A stretch of DNA of 64,000 bases, taken from contig CM023534.1 in the NCBI GenBank assembly GCA_013350335.1, positions 12,057,542 to 12,121,541 of the forward strand, written 5' to 3'. The notes below the pieces were generated by a model. That model saw only the letters and a list, made by a program, of their open reading frames with translations. It searched no databases and was not told the origin of the DNA. Below, piece after piece: positions 1 to 13,200 of the stretch (position 1 is its first letter; each line of letters opens with the position of its first letter). A program made the translations under genes and the position numbers. Source of the stretch: Chimonanthus salicifolius (Eukaryota; Streptophyta; Magnoliopsida; Laurales; Calycanthaceae).

Positions 1-279
1 AAGTCTCGTGAGAACAGTTTTTAGAGAATATCTATGAGTTTGGTCAACCGTGTTTCCTATAAAATGCTCATATAGTGGGAGCTCTATATGATGCCCATAT
101 ATGATTATGGGATTGTGCAGTTTTGATAGATCTTAGTGTATATATGCTTATGAAAAATTAGCTTGATTGAAAGGCTTTAACCATGGGATAGAACTTGATA
201 AAATTGCACCTTTCTTTATTGATGATTTTTAGGTCTTTCAAAATTATGATTAGAGTTGTTTGCTTAAGTTAATTTTATA

Positions 280-465
280 CTCCCTCTGTCCCAATTTAGT
301 TGTCTTATATAGATTTTGAGATTGTCCCAAAATAGTTGTCCCATTTATATTGGAGTAGCATAAAATGTGTTGAAAATAGATGAGATCACATGAAAGCCTT
401 ATATCGAGAGTTCCTTAAAAAATACAAATATTTCAAATTAGACAACTAAAATGGAACGGATGGAG
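280..465. mobile_element. Stowaway-type MITE, copy 1
   Basis: About 186 bp flanked by TA dinucleotides. It starts CTCCCTCTGTCCCAATTTAG and ends with the imperfect inverted complement (AAAATGGAACGGATGGAG). Stowaway (Tc1/mariner-derived) MITEs have this CTCCCTCYGTCCC terminus and TA target site. The interior shares long stretches with the copies at 2763 and 34614/38113. Confidence 0.88.
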
Positions 466-467
466 TA

Positions 468-1673
468 TATATTTATATACATATATAAATCTTTCAAACA
501 CATTCTACCTTATGATCATAGGTAGATTCCACATGAAAATCCTACTATAAGAACACTTTATGAAGCCATATATATACATATATAGTATTGGTATACTTAG
601 AAAGAAGAAGCATTTATAAAAATTAGTCTCCACTACTAAAGTATAAAATGAGAAACGTGTGTTTATATATAGAATTTGGATAATTCAAGTGAGTTGGATT
701 ATACAAAACATGACACTAGTCTAAATTAAATTAAAAGGCGCGGACTATTCCACATTCAAATGAATTGAGTTAGCCCCCTCTTATTTTTTGAGTCAAATTA
801 GCCCGGGTGAAGTTGCACTCCTAGTTTTATGGGTGAGACAATTCTTGTCCTTCTCTTAATAATAATAATTTCAATGAGATGATTTTTTAATTACGGAAGA
901 ATATCATTATATATATATATAGGACCTAATAAAGTAATATAATATATAATCATACATACATGGTTGTAAATGGGCCACAAAATTTGATGCGCTTCATGCG
1001 GTTTTTATAATATCTTGAACCCTATTATTTATTTAAAATGAGCCAAGCCCACCTTGTTGGTCAATGCAAATGTTTAACCTTGTTTTGGTTTAAACCTTGC
1101 CACTTTCAAGTTGGGGCTTGGGTCAGGCAGGTCAGGTTTTATCCAACTTGCACTGAGATGCAACCTTGTTATAAAGGGGCACACATAAAAAAGAAGAAGA
1201 AGAAGAAGAGATGGGCCATTAAAGAATTAGACCTAGGTTACAGAGAATAATATAATGAATGGTTTGTGGTTTTTTTATGAGAAGACAGCAGACAACTCAA
1301 ATGTGGACATAGTTTCATTTTGTTAGGTAGAGGGCGAAATCTGTGGCTTAGGGGTTATAAAAGGATTCATCAAAATGCCTTGCTGGTCTTGTAGGATGTA
1401 AGAGAGTGTGAATGAAATCGAATCTTAGATTCCTACTTAATATTGAAGATGAGATTAATCTCATGAGTATGTGTAAACCTCCTAATCCACACACATTAAA
1501 TAAGCCTATGAAAAGTAACTTCATAGAGAATGACTCAAAAGAATTTGAGCATGAATCGAATATAAGACTTCTCCTTGTGAAAAGAGTTTCTTAACTATTA
1601 GGCTAATTTCCTTTGAGCGTGAATCGAAAGTTGACCTTAGATTTTTTTTATAACTTGGTTATCCCAATGGAAC

Positions 1674-1705
<32 letters not shown>

Positions 1706-2072
1706 AAATCATCTACAACCTTGTATATTAAATAAGTCCGAAAAAATTGGCCAGTTGAATAAGTGGATGAGACTCTAATGCAGAAAAATGGTTCCCTCCA
1801 GCTTGGAGAAATTTGAAAGAGGCATCAGGTAGAGGGTGCAAGATGGAGTCAAAAGTACTTTTTAGGCAGGATCTATAGGTTGATAATAGGCCCCTACTTG
1901 TGGCTTTTCCTTCTCTCTATGCAATTCCTAGTTAGTGGCAGTATATGGTCCGACATTGCTTAGACACAAAGATGAAGAGAATACTACTTTGGAGTTTGGA
2001 CTCCCTTATTCCATACAAATTTGGATAATAAACAAGTGGATTAGCTGTTGTCCCACATGCCGGGTTTTTTTT
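468..2072. other. AT-rich intergenic DNA
   Basis: No gene seen. Contains a short GAA-repeat near 1189-1208, an (AT)n microsatellite at 1681-1706, and a weakly GGGTCAGG-like patch near 960-1160 that may be a decayed relative of the hAT-like MITEs. The few short open frames look like chance. Confidence 0.6.
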
Positions 2073-2384
2073 TGGGGCTGAAACTTGGGTGGGATGGGTC
2101 AGATTCCTTAAAATCAATCCGACCCTAGTTGATATATATAGAACCCGATCTGAATTGAATTCTTAATCTGAATTCTCACCCGACCCTTATTTTGAACCTA
2201 TTTTAACTTAATTTTAATCGGGTCGGGTAGGATTGAGTTGGACTGGGTCGGTTTAACTTGTAAAATCTTCAACTCTATCCAACCCAACCTGACCCGCAGA
2301 CCCAAAATTCTTGACCCGACCCACATGATTTCTCCGGTCGGGTCATATGGGTCGGGCCAAAACTCGACCCGAGTTGCAGCCCTA
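2073..2384. mobile_element. hAT-like MITE rich in GGGTCGGG, copy 1
   Basis: Begins TGGGGCTGAAACTTGGG and ends GACCCGAGTTGCAGCCCTA, forming imperfect terminal inverted repeats. The interior is a dense run of CCCGACCC/GGGTCGGG variants. It sits between poly-T tracts that look like a duplicated target, but homopolymer makes the exact duplication unreadable. Confidence 0.7.
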
Positions 2385-2762
2385 GTTTTTTTTTTAATAA
2401 CTTTATCCTGGTATCAGCTTCAGGATCTAATAATCCAATAGTGGTGAAAGATTTTGAGCTTAGACTTTCAGTTTGTTGTTGATATTCCCAGATTAATGTG
2501 TAATATCCACATCTTCATGGAAGAGTCCACCCCTTCTGGGCGATAGAATTCTCCCTATCAAATATCGTAAGAGTAGACAGTTGAAAATTAATATATCTTA
2601 AATCATGTATACGGCGTTGGATCTAAATTACATAAAAGAATTTCAATAATTAATGATAATTTAATATACCTTGTAACCTTGAGCCATAATAATAAAAATC
2701 TAAAGCGTGGATGTTGGTATACACCTCCAATTTCTTCCAGCTGATGATTTAGATAATTAATA

Positions 2763-2953
2763 CTCTCTCTCTCCCAATTTAGTTGTCTTATATGAATTTT
2801 CAGATTATTTCAAAATAGTTGTCTAATTCATATTGGAGTAGCATAAAGTATGTTTAAAATGGATGAGATCGCATAGAGTATTAGCTTTATATACAGAGTT
2901 TCTTAAAAAATACAAATGTTTCAAATAAGACAACTAAAATGGGACACAGAAAA
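2763..2953. mobile_element. Stowaway-type MITE, copy 2
   Basis: Same family and orientation as the copy at 280: CTCTCTCTCTCCCAATTTAG start, the central ATTGGAGTAGCATAAA block, and an AAAATGGGACACAGAAAA end. Both ends are more diverged, so the boundary is good to a few bases. Confidence 0.8.
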
Positions 2954-3197
2954 TATAATAGGTTCATTGAAAATGTCTTTCCTTAAATATGTATGATTCA
3001 CAAAAAGTTACCTTGACTCAACAAATCGAGTCATGCTTTTTAAGCTCTTCAAAAGTTGATTAGATTCAATCATATTTTAAACCCTAAAACTTTACAGCCT
3101 TAAAAAATATGATACAATTAATGCAATCAAAGTGATTTTTAATGGAGAAGGATTTTTCAATGGACCATTTAATACCCCATCACATGAGACCCATGTC

Positions 3198-3588
3198 TAG
3201 GGGTGAAACTCGGGTCGGGTTTTGGCCCGAAGCCACATGACCCGACCCAAAAATCATACGGGTCGGGTTATGAACTTTGGGTCAGCAGGTCAGGTCGGAT
3301 CGGATTGAGAAGTCAGAAACCCGCATTGAATTCAAGTAGAGTTGGGTTGAGAGATTTTTAAGTTAACGTGACCCGACCCGATCAAACTCGGCCCAGTAAA
3401 AAGTAGGCTAAAGTAGGTTCAAAATACGGGTCGGATTGGATTTCAAGTTGAGTCAGGTTATACTTCGGGTCAGGTCAAGACGTCCGGGTCAAAAATTTGG
3501 GTCAGATTGAGTCGGGTTCCATATATTAGTAACTCGGACCGAGTTGGATTTTAAAAAACCTAACCGGCCCAGCCCGATTTCAGCCCTA
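3198..3588. mobile_element. hAT-like MITE rich in GGGTCGGG, copy 2
   Basis: A 391-bp element starting TAGGGGTGAAACTCGGGTCG and ending GATTTCAGCCCTA, so the termini are inverted. It is flanked by CCCATGTC and CCCGTGTC, an 8-bp target duplication with one mismatch, the size expected for hAT elements. No transposase frame is present. Confidence 0.82.
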
Positions 3589-3596
3589 CCCGTGTC

Positions 3597-5005
3597 TAAA
3601 GTGTAGAGTAATGCCATGCACACCAATGTGAATGATCATCCTTAAATGTGATGAAACTCACAAATTATATTCAGTAGAGAATTAGAGAGTGAAAGTCTTA
3701 AGATTTCGTCCCATAAAAAAGTGAAAAAAAAAAATTCAACTAAGAGCTTTTCGGTGCTTTTTGGGGGCACTAACCATACTCTGGGAGACATGGATTGTGA
3801 GAAGAAACCTTGTACCTCATCTGATTACTTGAGCATAGCGAGAGAGATATGTTGACCAGGGAAGGCAGGGAAGGCAGGGAAGAGATTTAGCTTCTCGTAG
3901 TTTTCCTTCCCTTTAGTGGTCTTTTTAACCTAATTGTCTTGTTGTGCTTTTTCCTTATAAAAGACTCGGATAATGAGACTTTACTAGCGAAATACAATAA
4001 TGAAACATGTTACTAAATAGATCGTAGACTCACAAATTTAAATTTATTTGATTAATAATTATATAGATATAAAATATATAAAATTTCACTGTCAATTGAT
4101 GATCAAATTATATCATTTTAACCTTTGTATATTAATGAAAATAAATGATTAATTTTAAAAAAATTAATATCAAAGAATAAAATTATAGATAAAGATGAAA
4201 CTTCACACAAAAGCTATTTATATAATTCTCTTCATATAAAACCTAAGAATGTAGACGTTAAAATTCATTTAATGAAATGTTACATTAGTGTCTCACTTAT
4301 AAAATTTGAATAGAGCTTTTTATTGTAAAATCACTCACCATCTTAGGGGAAAAAGGAATACTCATATTTGTTCCCTTCGTACGTTAGTTGATCAAAGTTT
4401 CCAGTAACCAAAATGTATCGGCCTAACTTGACTTTGAAATTCTGAATTTATACTCAAGCACAATTTAACCAAAGGACCCCACCATATATAATATATTCTT
4501 CAATGTTATATGCTTTAGCTTATAGAATATACTATGATATCTTAATTAAAAATTCAACCTTTAATTTAAATAATTTAAAATTCTAACTATCCAATTCTAC
4601 TAAAATTAATCTGATCTTTAATATAAATTCACTCAAATCAACTACTCAGATCTACATCTCTAAATAGAACTTAAAATTATACATATACTTAATGGGTAGC
4701 CAAGTACTTGTCAAATCTAAAAATAACCTCTTAACAATATTTTTTTATGACCAAAGTGTCTAGACTTCTTAGAGTATCTGACCAATCTTCAGGACATGTA
4801 CAAACTTCTCTACCCACACATTGAATAACTCTACAGAAAGTGACCCTTTAGTGTGTAGAAATAGAACTCAGGACTCCCGCTTTCTAAAGTAGACTCTTGG
4901 CCATCACTCCAACCCAATAGTGGAAAAGAACAGATGAAGAAGGTAAATTGAAAAAGGGCCCCAAAACACGCAGGCTCATTTCAGCCTTTATTTATTTTAG
5001 GACTT
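3597..5005. other. AT-rich intergenic DNA
   Basis: No gene, inverted repeat or recognisable transposon seen. A purine-rich stretch with GGGAAGGCA repeated three times lies near 3860-3885. Confidence 0.55.
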
Positions 5006-5217
5006 GAGGCCAATTTATAATAATTAAGGTCCATATCAGCCGAATCTAAGTTCAGGGCGCACAATTATAAAGTGGGCCATAGCCCAAATTAACTTAAGTC
5101 CAACCCAGCCCGAGGCCAATTTATAATAATTAAGGTCCATCTCAGCCGAATCTAAGTTCAGGGCCCACAATTATAAAGTGGGCCATAGCCCAAATTAACT
5201 TAAGTCCGACCCAGCCC
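5006..5217. repeat. Tandem duplication, 2 x 106 bp
   Basis: The unit starting GAGGCCAATTTATAATAATT at 5006 recurs at 5112. I count about three differences between the copies. No coding potential is seen. Confidence 0.92.
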
Positions 5218-6014
5218 ACCCGAGTATGCCCCCAGTTGCAACAGTGAACACAACCAGTGTTTCTCTAAAGATTCGAGGACTACGACTGTCAGATCAAATC
5301 AGAGAAATGAGAGGAAAAACAAAAAGAATATTACAAAGACATTCAAGTCATTTCTATAGGGGCCAAGATACATTGGCCATGAGGTATGGTTGGATGATTT
5401 ATGATTTCAATGAAATATGTCATTAAGCAATTATACAAAAGGAAAAAATGTAACGCCAAAGTCAACCTGTAACCATTGTTAAACATCACCTTTTCAGAAA
5501 TTTCTTGTCCGAAAAATCTCAAGAGATTTTCCAAGGTTTCTCAACATATTATATCCTCAAAAGAATAAATAATCCCATAAATCAAATTTTGCCTAAATTT
5601 ATATGCTGGTGGCTTCTTAAAAAACTTGTTGTAGCACAGTTGATCACCTGCTTATTGTTGCAACTACAAGTTGCTGAGTTATAGTCCCAAGGGTGTTAAT
5701 CCATAGACCAAAAAAAATTGTCAAATGCTAAATCCAATGGCAACCTCAAATAACTCTGATAATGATGATTAAATATATGGGTGAGAAGCAACAGAATTTT
5801 ACTAAAAATCAGAGAACAATATCACTGTTTAAAAAATGGTAACAATATCACAAGATTTTCAAATCATCCGTGATTGATGACGTTGCCGCAACCCATCAAA
5901 GAACAATAATGATCGCTTGAAATTCAAGCAAAAAATGGAACCTGGGTGTTATTGAAACTTCAGTGTCATGGAGAAGACACTCCCAGTAACATTTTTTTTA
6001 CAGTCTGAAGCACT
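5218..6014 (-). other. DRM 3' flank and probable 3' untranslated region
   Basis: Downstream of the DRM stop at 6015-6017. AT-rich with no open frame of interest. Part of it is presumably transcribed 3' UTR, but I see no single decisive poly(A) signal. Confidence 0.5.
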
Positions 6015-7253
6015 CTACTGTTTTTCCATGATGCATTTCACAAGGTCCAAAATGCGAAAGTAGTCATAGAAAAGAGCAGAGTGCTTACCTTCGAGCCCAT
6101 CTCTGGTACACCTGTTACTGCCTGTCAAGTTATTGCATGGACTGCCACCAATGACAAGGTCAAAACCACCAAACATGGAGATAAATTCTTCAAGCCTGTC
6201 ACCATGCAGCTGCTGCACATCATCAATATCAATCAATGTGCCCTGTTGGTTGGTTTGTTCCCACCAACTGCGAACAATGTTTCTGTTGATCTCTGAAATC
6301 TCAACAGAAACAACAGCCTTGAGAGGAATGCCAAGCCGGTGAAGAGCAACCTCAGCTCCCCCTATACCCGAGAATAATGAAAGTAGTGTGATCCCATTTG
6401 GAAACATGTCTTTCAGGACTGACAAGTGGTAAGCAACAGTGTCGACCTGGAAGGAATTCCCTAGAGATCGATATCTCTCTGTTCTGCTGATTCCGCCCCC
6501 TCTAGTGTGATCCCTTGGGAAGCCCAGTAGCATCTCGATCTCATCTGGCTCAAGAGGTGCAACCTTATGCAGCCCAACCCAAACCAAGTTCCATTTACGG
6601 CATTCATTGAGGACATATTGTTGGACTTTTAGTGGTGGCGGATCACTGGAATGTACAAGGGCATAGCGAATTCTCTCAGTTAATCTGGAGCTCGCAGTAC
6701 AGGTCTGTAAGCAATTTAGTTTCGTTCTTTTGTCCCATGAGGGCCACCATTTCCTGGTCATGGGAAGTGCCTCCTGTATAGTCATGGGGGGAAGAGGCTT
6801 CACGGGGAACCTATTGTGAATTGGAAGGTTATGAATGTAGCCTCTTTTTCTGGCGGCAGCACATAAATGCTTCGAGTCTACAAATTCAGGCTCGATATCA
6901 TACAAGAAGCGTGATATGGTCTCCCAGACACCTTTTGGAGCTAGTGCCACATTCTCATAATAGAAGTAAGGGGGTCCAATGGCTGCCTCTGGAAGCTTAC
7001 GCCGCCAGATCTCAGATGGTGCAGAAATACCAGGAACCCCGAAACCTATCATATCCTTTGGAATGTATAGGCTTGATGGCAAGCGATCTTCCTCAACAAC
7101 ATTCTGATAACCTTTTTGCCTACAATGAAATGATCTGTGTCCCCAGCTACCTCCTTCAGACCACTTTGTCCTTTTTGTGACAGCTGGGATTTTTCCTCTG
7201 GACCGCTTCATGTGTCCTGGAAATTCATCACCATCTGAACAACTTCCACCATC
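6015..7253 (-). CDS. DRM2-like: DRM exon 8: whole catalytic domain and stop codon
   Basis: A single 413-codon exon encodes the linker and the entire methyltransferase domain. It begins at a TTCACAG acceptor and opens with an acidic Asp-Gly-rich stretch. Recognisable blocks in order are DMIGFGVPG, GPPYFYYENVALAPKGVWET, LEPDEIEMLLGFPRDHTRGG, RSLGNSFQVDTVAYHLSVL, LLSLFSGIGG and GGSPCNN. The frame stays open 117 bases upstream of the acceptor, but that part does not resemble DRM and is read as intron. No frameshift or stop interrupts the domain. Confidence 0.96.
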   Translation of the reverse strand, partial: DGGSCSDGDEFPGHMKRSRGKIPAVTKRTKWSEGGSWGHRSFHCRQKGYQNVVEEDRLPSSLYIPKDMIGFGVPGISAPSEIWRRKLPEAAIGPPYFYYENVALAPKGVWETISRFLYDIEPEFVDSKHLCAAARKRGYIHNLPIHNRFPVKPLPPMTIQEALPMTRKWWPSWDKRTKLNCLQTCTASSRLTERIRYALVHSSDPPPLKVQQYVLNECRKWNLVWVGLHKVAPLEPDEIEMLLGFPRDHTRGGGISRTERYRSLGNSFQVDTVAYHLSVLKDMFPNGITLLSLFSGIGGAEVALHRLGIPLKAVVSVEISEINRNIVRSWWEQTNQQGTLIDIDDVQQLHGDRLEEFISMFGGFDLVIGGSPCNNLTGSNRCTRDGLEGKHSALFYDYFRILDLVKCIMEKQ

Positions 7254-10200
7254 CTGTGAAAATTGAGCAGGAAGTGCATCAATTACAGTGCAGCAACACA
7301 TGACGTAGTTTATAAAATAGAAAGGAAAAACAGCTTTCTCATCTTTCTGTAGTTCAACTTTGGCTAGCAATGAGCCAGGCTAGGCCTAGATTAAACTTCA
7401 GGCCCAATAAGCAAATTGGCTAGATTCGTGCCTTATTTTCAACCCAAATGAAAAGCAGCTTGCAACTTGCTCATTGCCAGTCCATATCATCGGCTCAGTT
7501 ACAAATATTGAATTCCATAATCCAGTTGATGCAAAGAGTGATAGGGAACCTCAAAGAATTAAAAGAAGGAAGAATCAATTTCAGGGTACCTCGTTGTCAT
7601 TGGAACTCGAATGAGGTAGTTCACCTAGATGAGCATCACATGTCTTTGCCATTTGAGCAGCATATATTGAGTCGGTCAACTCAACAAGGGACGCACCAGC
7701 ACCTGCAAACATTCCGAGACATGAGGCTTGCAGACGGTTTAATGTATCCAGGGGATTAGTCTCACCTCCAAATGCGGTGGGGCTACTCATGTTATTTATG
7801 TTTAAAGAAACATGGAGACGCTAACACTTGCATCCAATGCACATACCCAAATACATTTCAAAAAGAGTGCACATACCCCATTAAACTCACATGCATGCAT
7901 ACATACAAACATATACATTATAACACCAAATATGTTACTGAGGCGTTTGTGGATTGGCTGTGCAAAGGTTTGGGAAAAGGAGACCTTTGTGCAGAACCTT
8001 CGTCGGTGTAGAGAGAGAAAAGGTTTGGGAAAAGGAGACCTCCTTTTCGGTTTAGGACTCCTCACACCAGTGCTACATCACCAACCTAACTCCAGTAAAT
8101 TGGATTCTTACCCAATTTGACCCCATATTCAGAGTTAGATGGACCATTGATCTAACCCATAATGTTTACACCATTAGATAAAACTGAATCTTTAGGACCT
8201 TAAAAAACCATGGTTTGACTGATTCAATCAAGTTAAGTTTTTATAAGGAACTTATTCAAGCAATGACTGTTCAAATGAGCCCATCCACATGGGCCCATGA
8301 GGGCCCCGTATGGAGGTACAGCAAATAAGGCACCATAGGGGATCCAAATAATATATATTGAAGCCTAAATCTACTTGATGATACTGGAGAACATCTATTG
8401 CTTCAACATCATGTCTGCGGGGCATAAATCGGTAAAATAATCAAACTGGAAGGAGGTACTCACCACATCTATCCACAGCGGAAGCAGCCTCTTCAGTAGG
8501 GAAACCCATTTCCACTAAAAGTAACAAGTTGTCCTCCTCAGATGAAGTTTTTGTGTTTTCCTATCAGAAACATGAATAGATTCATACCAGCAAACATATA
8601 ACTATCTAAAGGAAAGCAAAATACATAGAAAAACAGAAACTCTAAACAAATATGGTGAGACAAACGATTACCAAAAGTTAAACTAGAAATAATAATTAAT
8701 AAGAGGTTCAAAAGAGAAGCAGAAAAAAGATGCATGTACCCAATCTCAATTTTTTTTCCCTTTTTGAGGTAAATACCCTCAGAGAAGTCAATCAGGAGCA
8801 ACCACAACTAGGCTTTATAGCAATAAAAAACTGATCAAGTGTCACCAACAAATAATATTAGGGTCAAACACACCAAACAACAACAATCAGTCAACTAAAT
8901 GACATGTAGCAGACCTGCATTCCACAAGGGGAAACCTAAGATTCTGTGTGTACTGTTAGATTATCACAATACATGATTGAAATAACCACATATTTCTCAT
9001 CAGAAAACAGTTGTAGTGCATACACTATTTTTTGGAAAGAAAACACAGTAGAAACATCTTCAAGTTACATCAATAGCCCAGAATAATATCTCAAATGTCC
9101 AACAAGACACCATTTTTTGAATGATGGCAGTATTATTGCTAGAAAAACAAACGGTACAACAAAAAAGCTCTAAGGCAAAAATAGAAATACAATAGACCCG
9201 AAGGCCAGTAGTAGGAAAAGAAAAACCACAACCCAAAGAAACCTAGCAGCCAGCACTTGAAAACACTTAGGGCTATACAGCATGAGAGATTGGAATCATG
9301 AACTGTTGTGCAAATGGGTATAGAGGTTCTCCTTGGAGAAAGACTTCCTCCGGAAGAAGGTGACAGTGACTAGCTATGGATTAGAGGACGTCGGAGGGTG
9401 GCGATTAGGGAGTAGGGCGGCCAAAGAGGGTTCAACAGTGATCAAATCCATCTTTAAGTTAGGAAATTGGGAGGGGAAGGTAGGTGCAACATTCAAAAGG
9501 GGACTTTAGAATTTTGGTGGATAGAGGAGATAAGGCGTTTGTTCTGAAAAGATAATTGGGTAGGGCAGAGCTCCTTGAGTCAGGCCTAACCTAGGCTGTT
9601 TAGAGCTGCTTTGAATAAGAACACTTTAGTCAAAGACTACTATAATGAGCTTAATGCAAACCACAGTGGAATATTGCTTTTAGAAGGGCTCTAAGTGATT
9701 TTGAGGCGAACCAACTTCAATCAATGGAAGGTCTGCTAGGGGAATCGTTTCTAAGCATGGAGGACAATTAGATATAGTCCACAAACACATCTGGAGTTTT
9801 CTCAGTTAGATCTATCCTAAGGTTAGTCCACTCGGTCAAAATCCTCCCCCGCCATGCATCTTGGCCTGGAATAACAAGGTTCCCCCAAGAATACAAGTAT
9901 TCTTGTGGGCTGCAATAAGAGGTAGAATCTTGGTCAAATGCAACGTAAGGAATAGAGGTCTCTTACCAGAGGGATCCTCAGAGTAGTGTGTACTGTGTGG
10001 TGGGGAGGAGGAGTTAGTGGACCTTTTGAAGTGCAAATGCCCATTCCCAATAGGGGTTTGGCATTTATTCCTTAACTTGATGGTGTGCTCATGGTCATTG
10101 GATTATATGATAGGGAAGGTCATTACAGAATGGTCAGGGGGGCCTTTTGTAGGGAGGAGAAGGGTGGGTTGGAGACTGATCCCTGCGACAGTCATTTGGG

Positions 10201-13200
10201 CAATCTGGAAGGAGAGGAATAATAGAATTTTTGAAGGCAAGTCGGGTTTGGGAATGGAGGTTTATGAGAAAGACAAATGGAATCTAGTCTGTTGGCTAAC
10301 CCTCTATAAGGAATTCATTGGATGCGATCCTAAGGGATTTTACCTGTCATGGGGAGGATGTATGATAGGAGCCAAAAAAACTGGTATGGCTGGGGTGGAA
10401 TGGGTGAAACCCAAAGAAGGTTTCTATAAGTTTAATGTCGACGACGCAACAAGGGGTAAACCGAGCCTGGCAGGGATAGGCGGGATCCTTCATGATGACA
10501 AGGGTAGGATGCGATTAATCTTTTCAGAATCTGTAGGAGTTAAGGAGTCTAATGAGGTGGAGCTAAGGGCAATCAGGTGAGCAACCCATCTCTTGGCTAG
10601 TCTTGGATATGGCAACGTCATTATCAAAGGCAATTCTACTAATACAATCGCTTGGGCTAGTGGGTATGCAGGTTCACCTTGGAGAAAGACTCCCTCTGGA
10701 GGAAGGTGTTTGACGCAGGAAAAGGGATAGGGCAACCCTAAATGCCTAACGTGGTTCCCTAAAAATTAAAAAGGGATGAAAATAATGCACCTTAAAAGTA
10801 AAATGGGCAAACATTAAATTCTAATTAATATTTGTAATTAGTTAATATAGAATTTGTCATAGATAATCATGCAAATACTAAGGATCTAATGAGTTAATGG
10901 AAACCATGGGATTTGCTAAATAGATTTAATGGACTAAATTGAAAATGAGTATTAAATGGGTTTAATAAAGTCAAGAAAGAGAAAATAAAGATGAGGAATA
11001 CGGTCAATGAAATTGGGTAAAGGTGGGTATATGGGGTTTGAATGCTAGTTAGAGAGGAGTAAATAAAGGAAAAGGGTAAATCGAATGGGTAGGGCAGCAA
11101 CGATGGTAATGAAAGGAATTAGGGGCAGAAGACTTAGCGATGGAGGAAAGGTTGTGCGGCAGCGAAGGAGAAGGCTTGGGAAGGAAGGGCGAAGGCTGCA
11201 GAGGGGTTTTGGAGAGGAAACGAAAGTACATGGATAGGTATTAGGACGAGGCGACAAGCGGTAGTGGGGTTAGAAGGGGTAGCAATGGCTGACTAGGACT
11301 GGGAATGGCCTGCGATGATGGCAAGGGACTTAGGAAGGCCCTCCGGTGGTGTTGCAGAGGGACGACAGTAAAGTGGGAAGGTTCTAAAGGTTTCGACAGC
11401 ACGAGATGGGAGTAAATCTGGGTGGCTTTGGATTTAGGAGAAAAAGAAAACAAAGGAAGAGAGAAGATAGGAGATAAAAAGATAGAAGAAGTATCTGAAG
11501 AAGATGAAAGGATGGCCTCATGCCAATACACGGCACAAGCAAGGTTTGCTCAAAATTTCAATCTTAATTCATTTAATCGTATATTACCTCAAGGAAGGCT
11601 ACAACTTATATAACGTTTCATTACTAAAAATAAAATAAAAGAAAATATTACTAAACTACCCCTAATCAAATAAAGCAATTACATAAAATAGAAAAACTAC
11701 CCCTAATCAAATAAACTAAACATCTACTAAAAAAAAATAAACACGGAAATAGCAGCCAGTCTTGGGTGCACAGCATCAGTGTCAGTGACGAGATATGGAT
11801 TAGAGGACGTCGGGGGTGGCAACTAGGGAGTAGGGCGGCCAGAGAGGGATCAACAATGATCAAATCCATCTTAAGGTAGGAAATTGGGAGGGGAAGGTAG
11901 GTGCAACATTCCCTAAACATCTACTAAAAAAAATAAACACGGAAATAGCAGCCAGTCTTGGGTGCACCGCATCAGTGTCAGTGACTAGATATGGATTAGA
12001 GGACAGTCGGGGGTGGCAACTAGGGAGTAGGGCGGCCAGAGAGGGATCAACAATGATCAAATCCATCTTAAGTTAGGAAATTGGGAGGGGAAGGTAGGTG
12101 CAACATTCAAAAGGGGACTTAGAATTTTGGTGGGTAGAGGAGATAGGGCTTTGTTTTTTTTTTTTGGAAAGGTAATTGGGTAGGGGAGAGCTCCATGAGT
12201 CAAGCCTTCCCTAGGCTGTTTAGAGCTGCTTTGAATAAGAACGTTTTAGTCAAAGACTACTATAGCAAGCTTAACGGCAAACCACAGTGGAATATTGCTT
12301 TTAGAATGGCAACCTCATCATCGAAGGCGAATCTGCTAATGCAATCGCTGGGGAGGGGGAGGGGGAGATAGAATAAATGAATGTCTCAAATAAGATACAG
12401 CCCAAAATGCCTGAAATAAAAAATGCCAAAAATGGCTGCAAATTCTTCACCGAACACAATTGCTTACATCAGTCATAAAAAGGCTGGTTGTTAGGGCACC
12501 TCTTCCCACGGGTATAAGTATTAGATTAATTGTAGTACGGTACACTGCATCAGGACATGAACATGTACACCCTTACCCCAAGAAGAGTCCAAGGTAATTC
12601 CTCTTTCAGATTCACTGATGTGCCAGTTTCCCGCAAATAAAAGATGTCTATTTCCACACCCCTTTCTACCTAATACTTCACAGCATTGAAACCATTTATG
12701 CCTGCATCTCCAACTCAATTTCCTCCCCACTTGATTTCCCAAACTGTAAACCTAATACCTTCTACATACATCTTGCCACTGTAGGAGACCATCCACAGAC
12801 CTAATTACCATTATCCAAATTATAGGCCTGCTCTTAGAAGCTCCCAATTCCCAATTTTATTCGAACCCCACGCTTATCTTCAACTAGCCTTCTCCATAAT
12901 TCTAGTCTTTGGATCATAGTTATCAAATCCATTCCAATTTTGTCTCCAAAGTGGAACATTCCAGTGTTCTGACAATTTTGGTGTTCTGTTTCGAAAAAGA
13001 CGGCATACAAAATAAAAATATGTTAAACAGTACAAGCTTATAAAAATGTTGCAATTAATTATTTTCATCATTTCACACTTATCTACACAAATATAAACAT
13101 AAATTACCATTAAAACCTACTCAAACTTGTAATCTCAAATAAAAAAAAAGCATGACTATCAATACTAATTTAAGGGAGTTTGAATTTTATTCTCATAGGA

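Noticed and set aside
6015..7253. DRM3-like (catalytically dead) identity
   Set aside because: The Pro-Cys catalytic motif GGSPCNN and SAM motif I are intact, favouring the DRM1/2 type.
7254..7370. N-terminal extension of the DRM catalytic exon in the same frame, beginning with an ATG at 7370
   Set aside because: It does not resemble DRM, and a good TTCACAG acceptor at 7254 lets exon 7 join in phase, so this stretch is intron.
10017..10580. 187-codon frame as an independent gene
   Set aside because: It reads as the zf-RVT linker and RNase H part of an L1 ORF2 (AIWKERNNRIFEGK and an RNase H-like block), flanked by other broken L1 frames.
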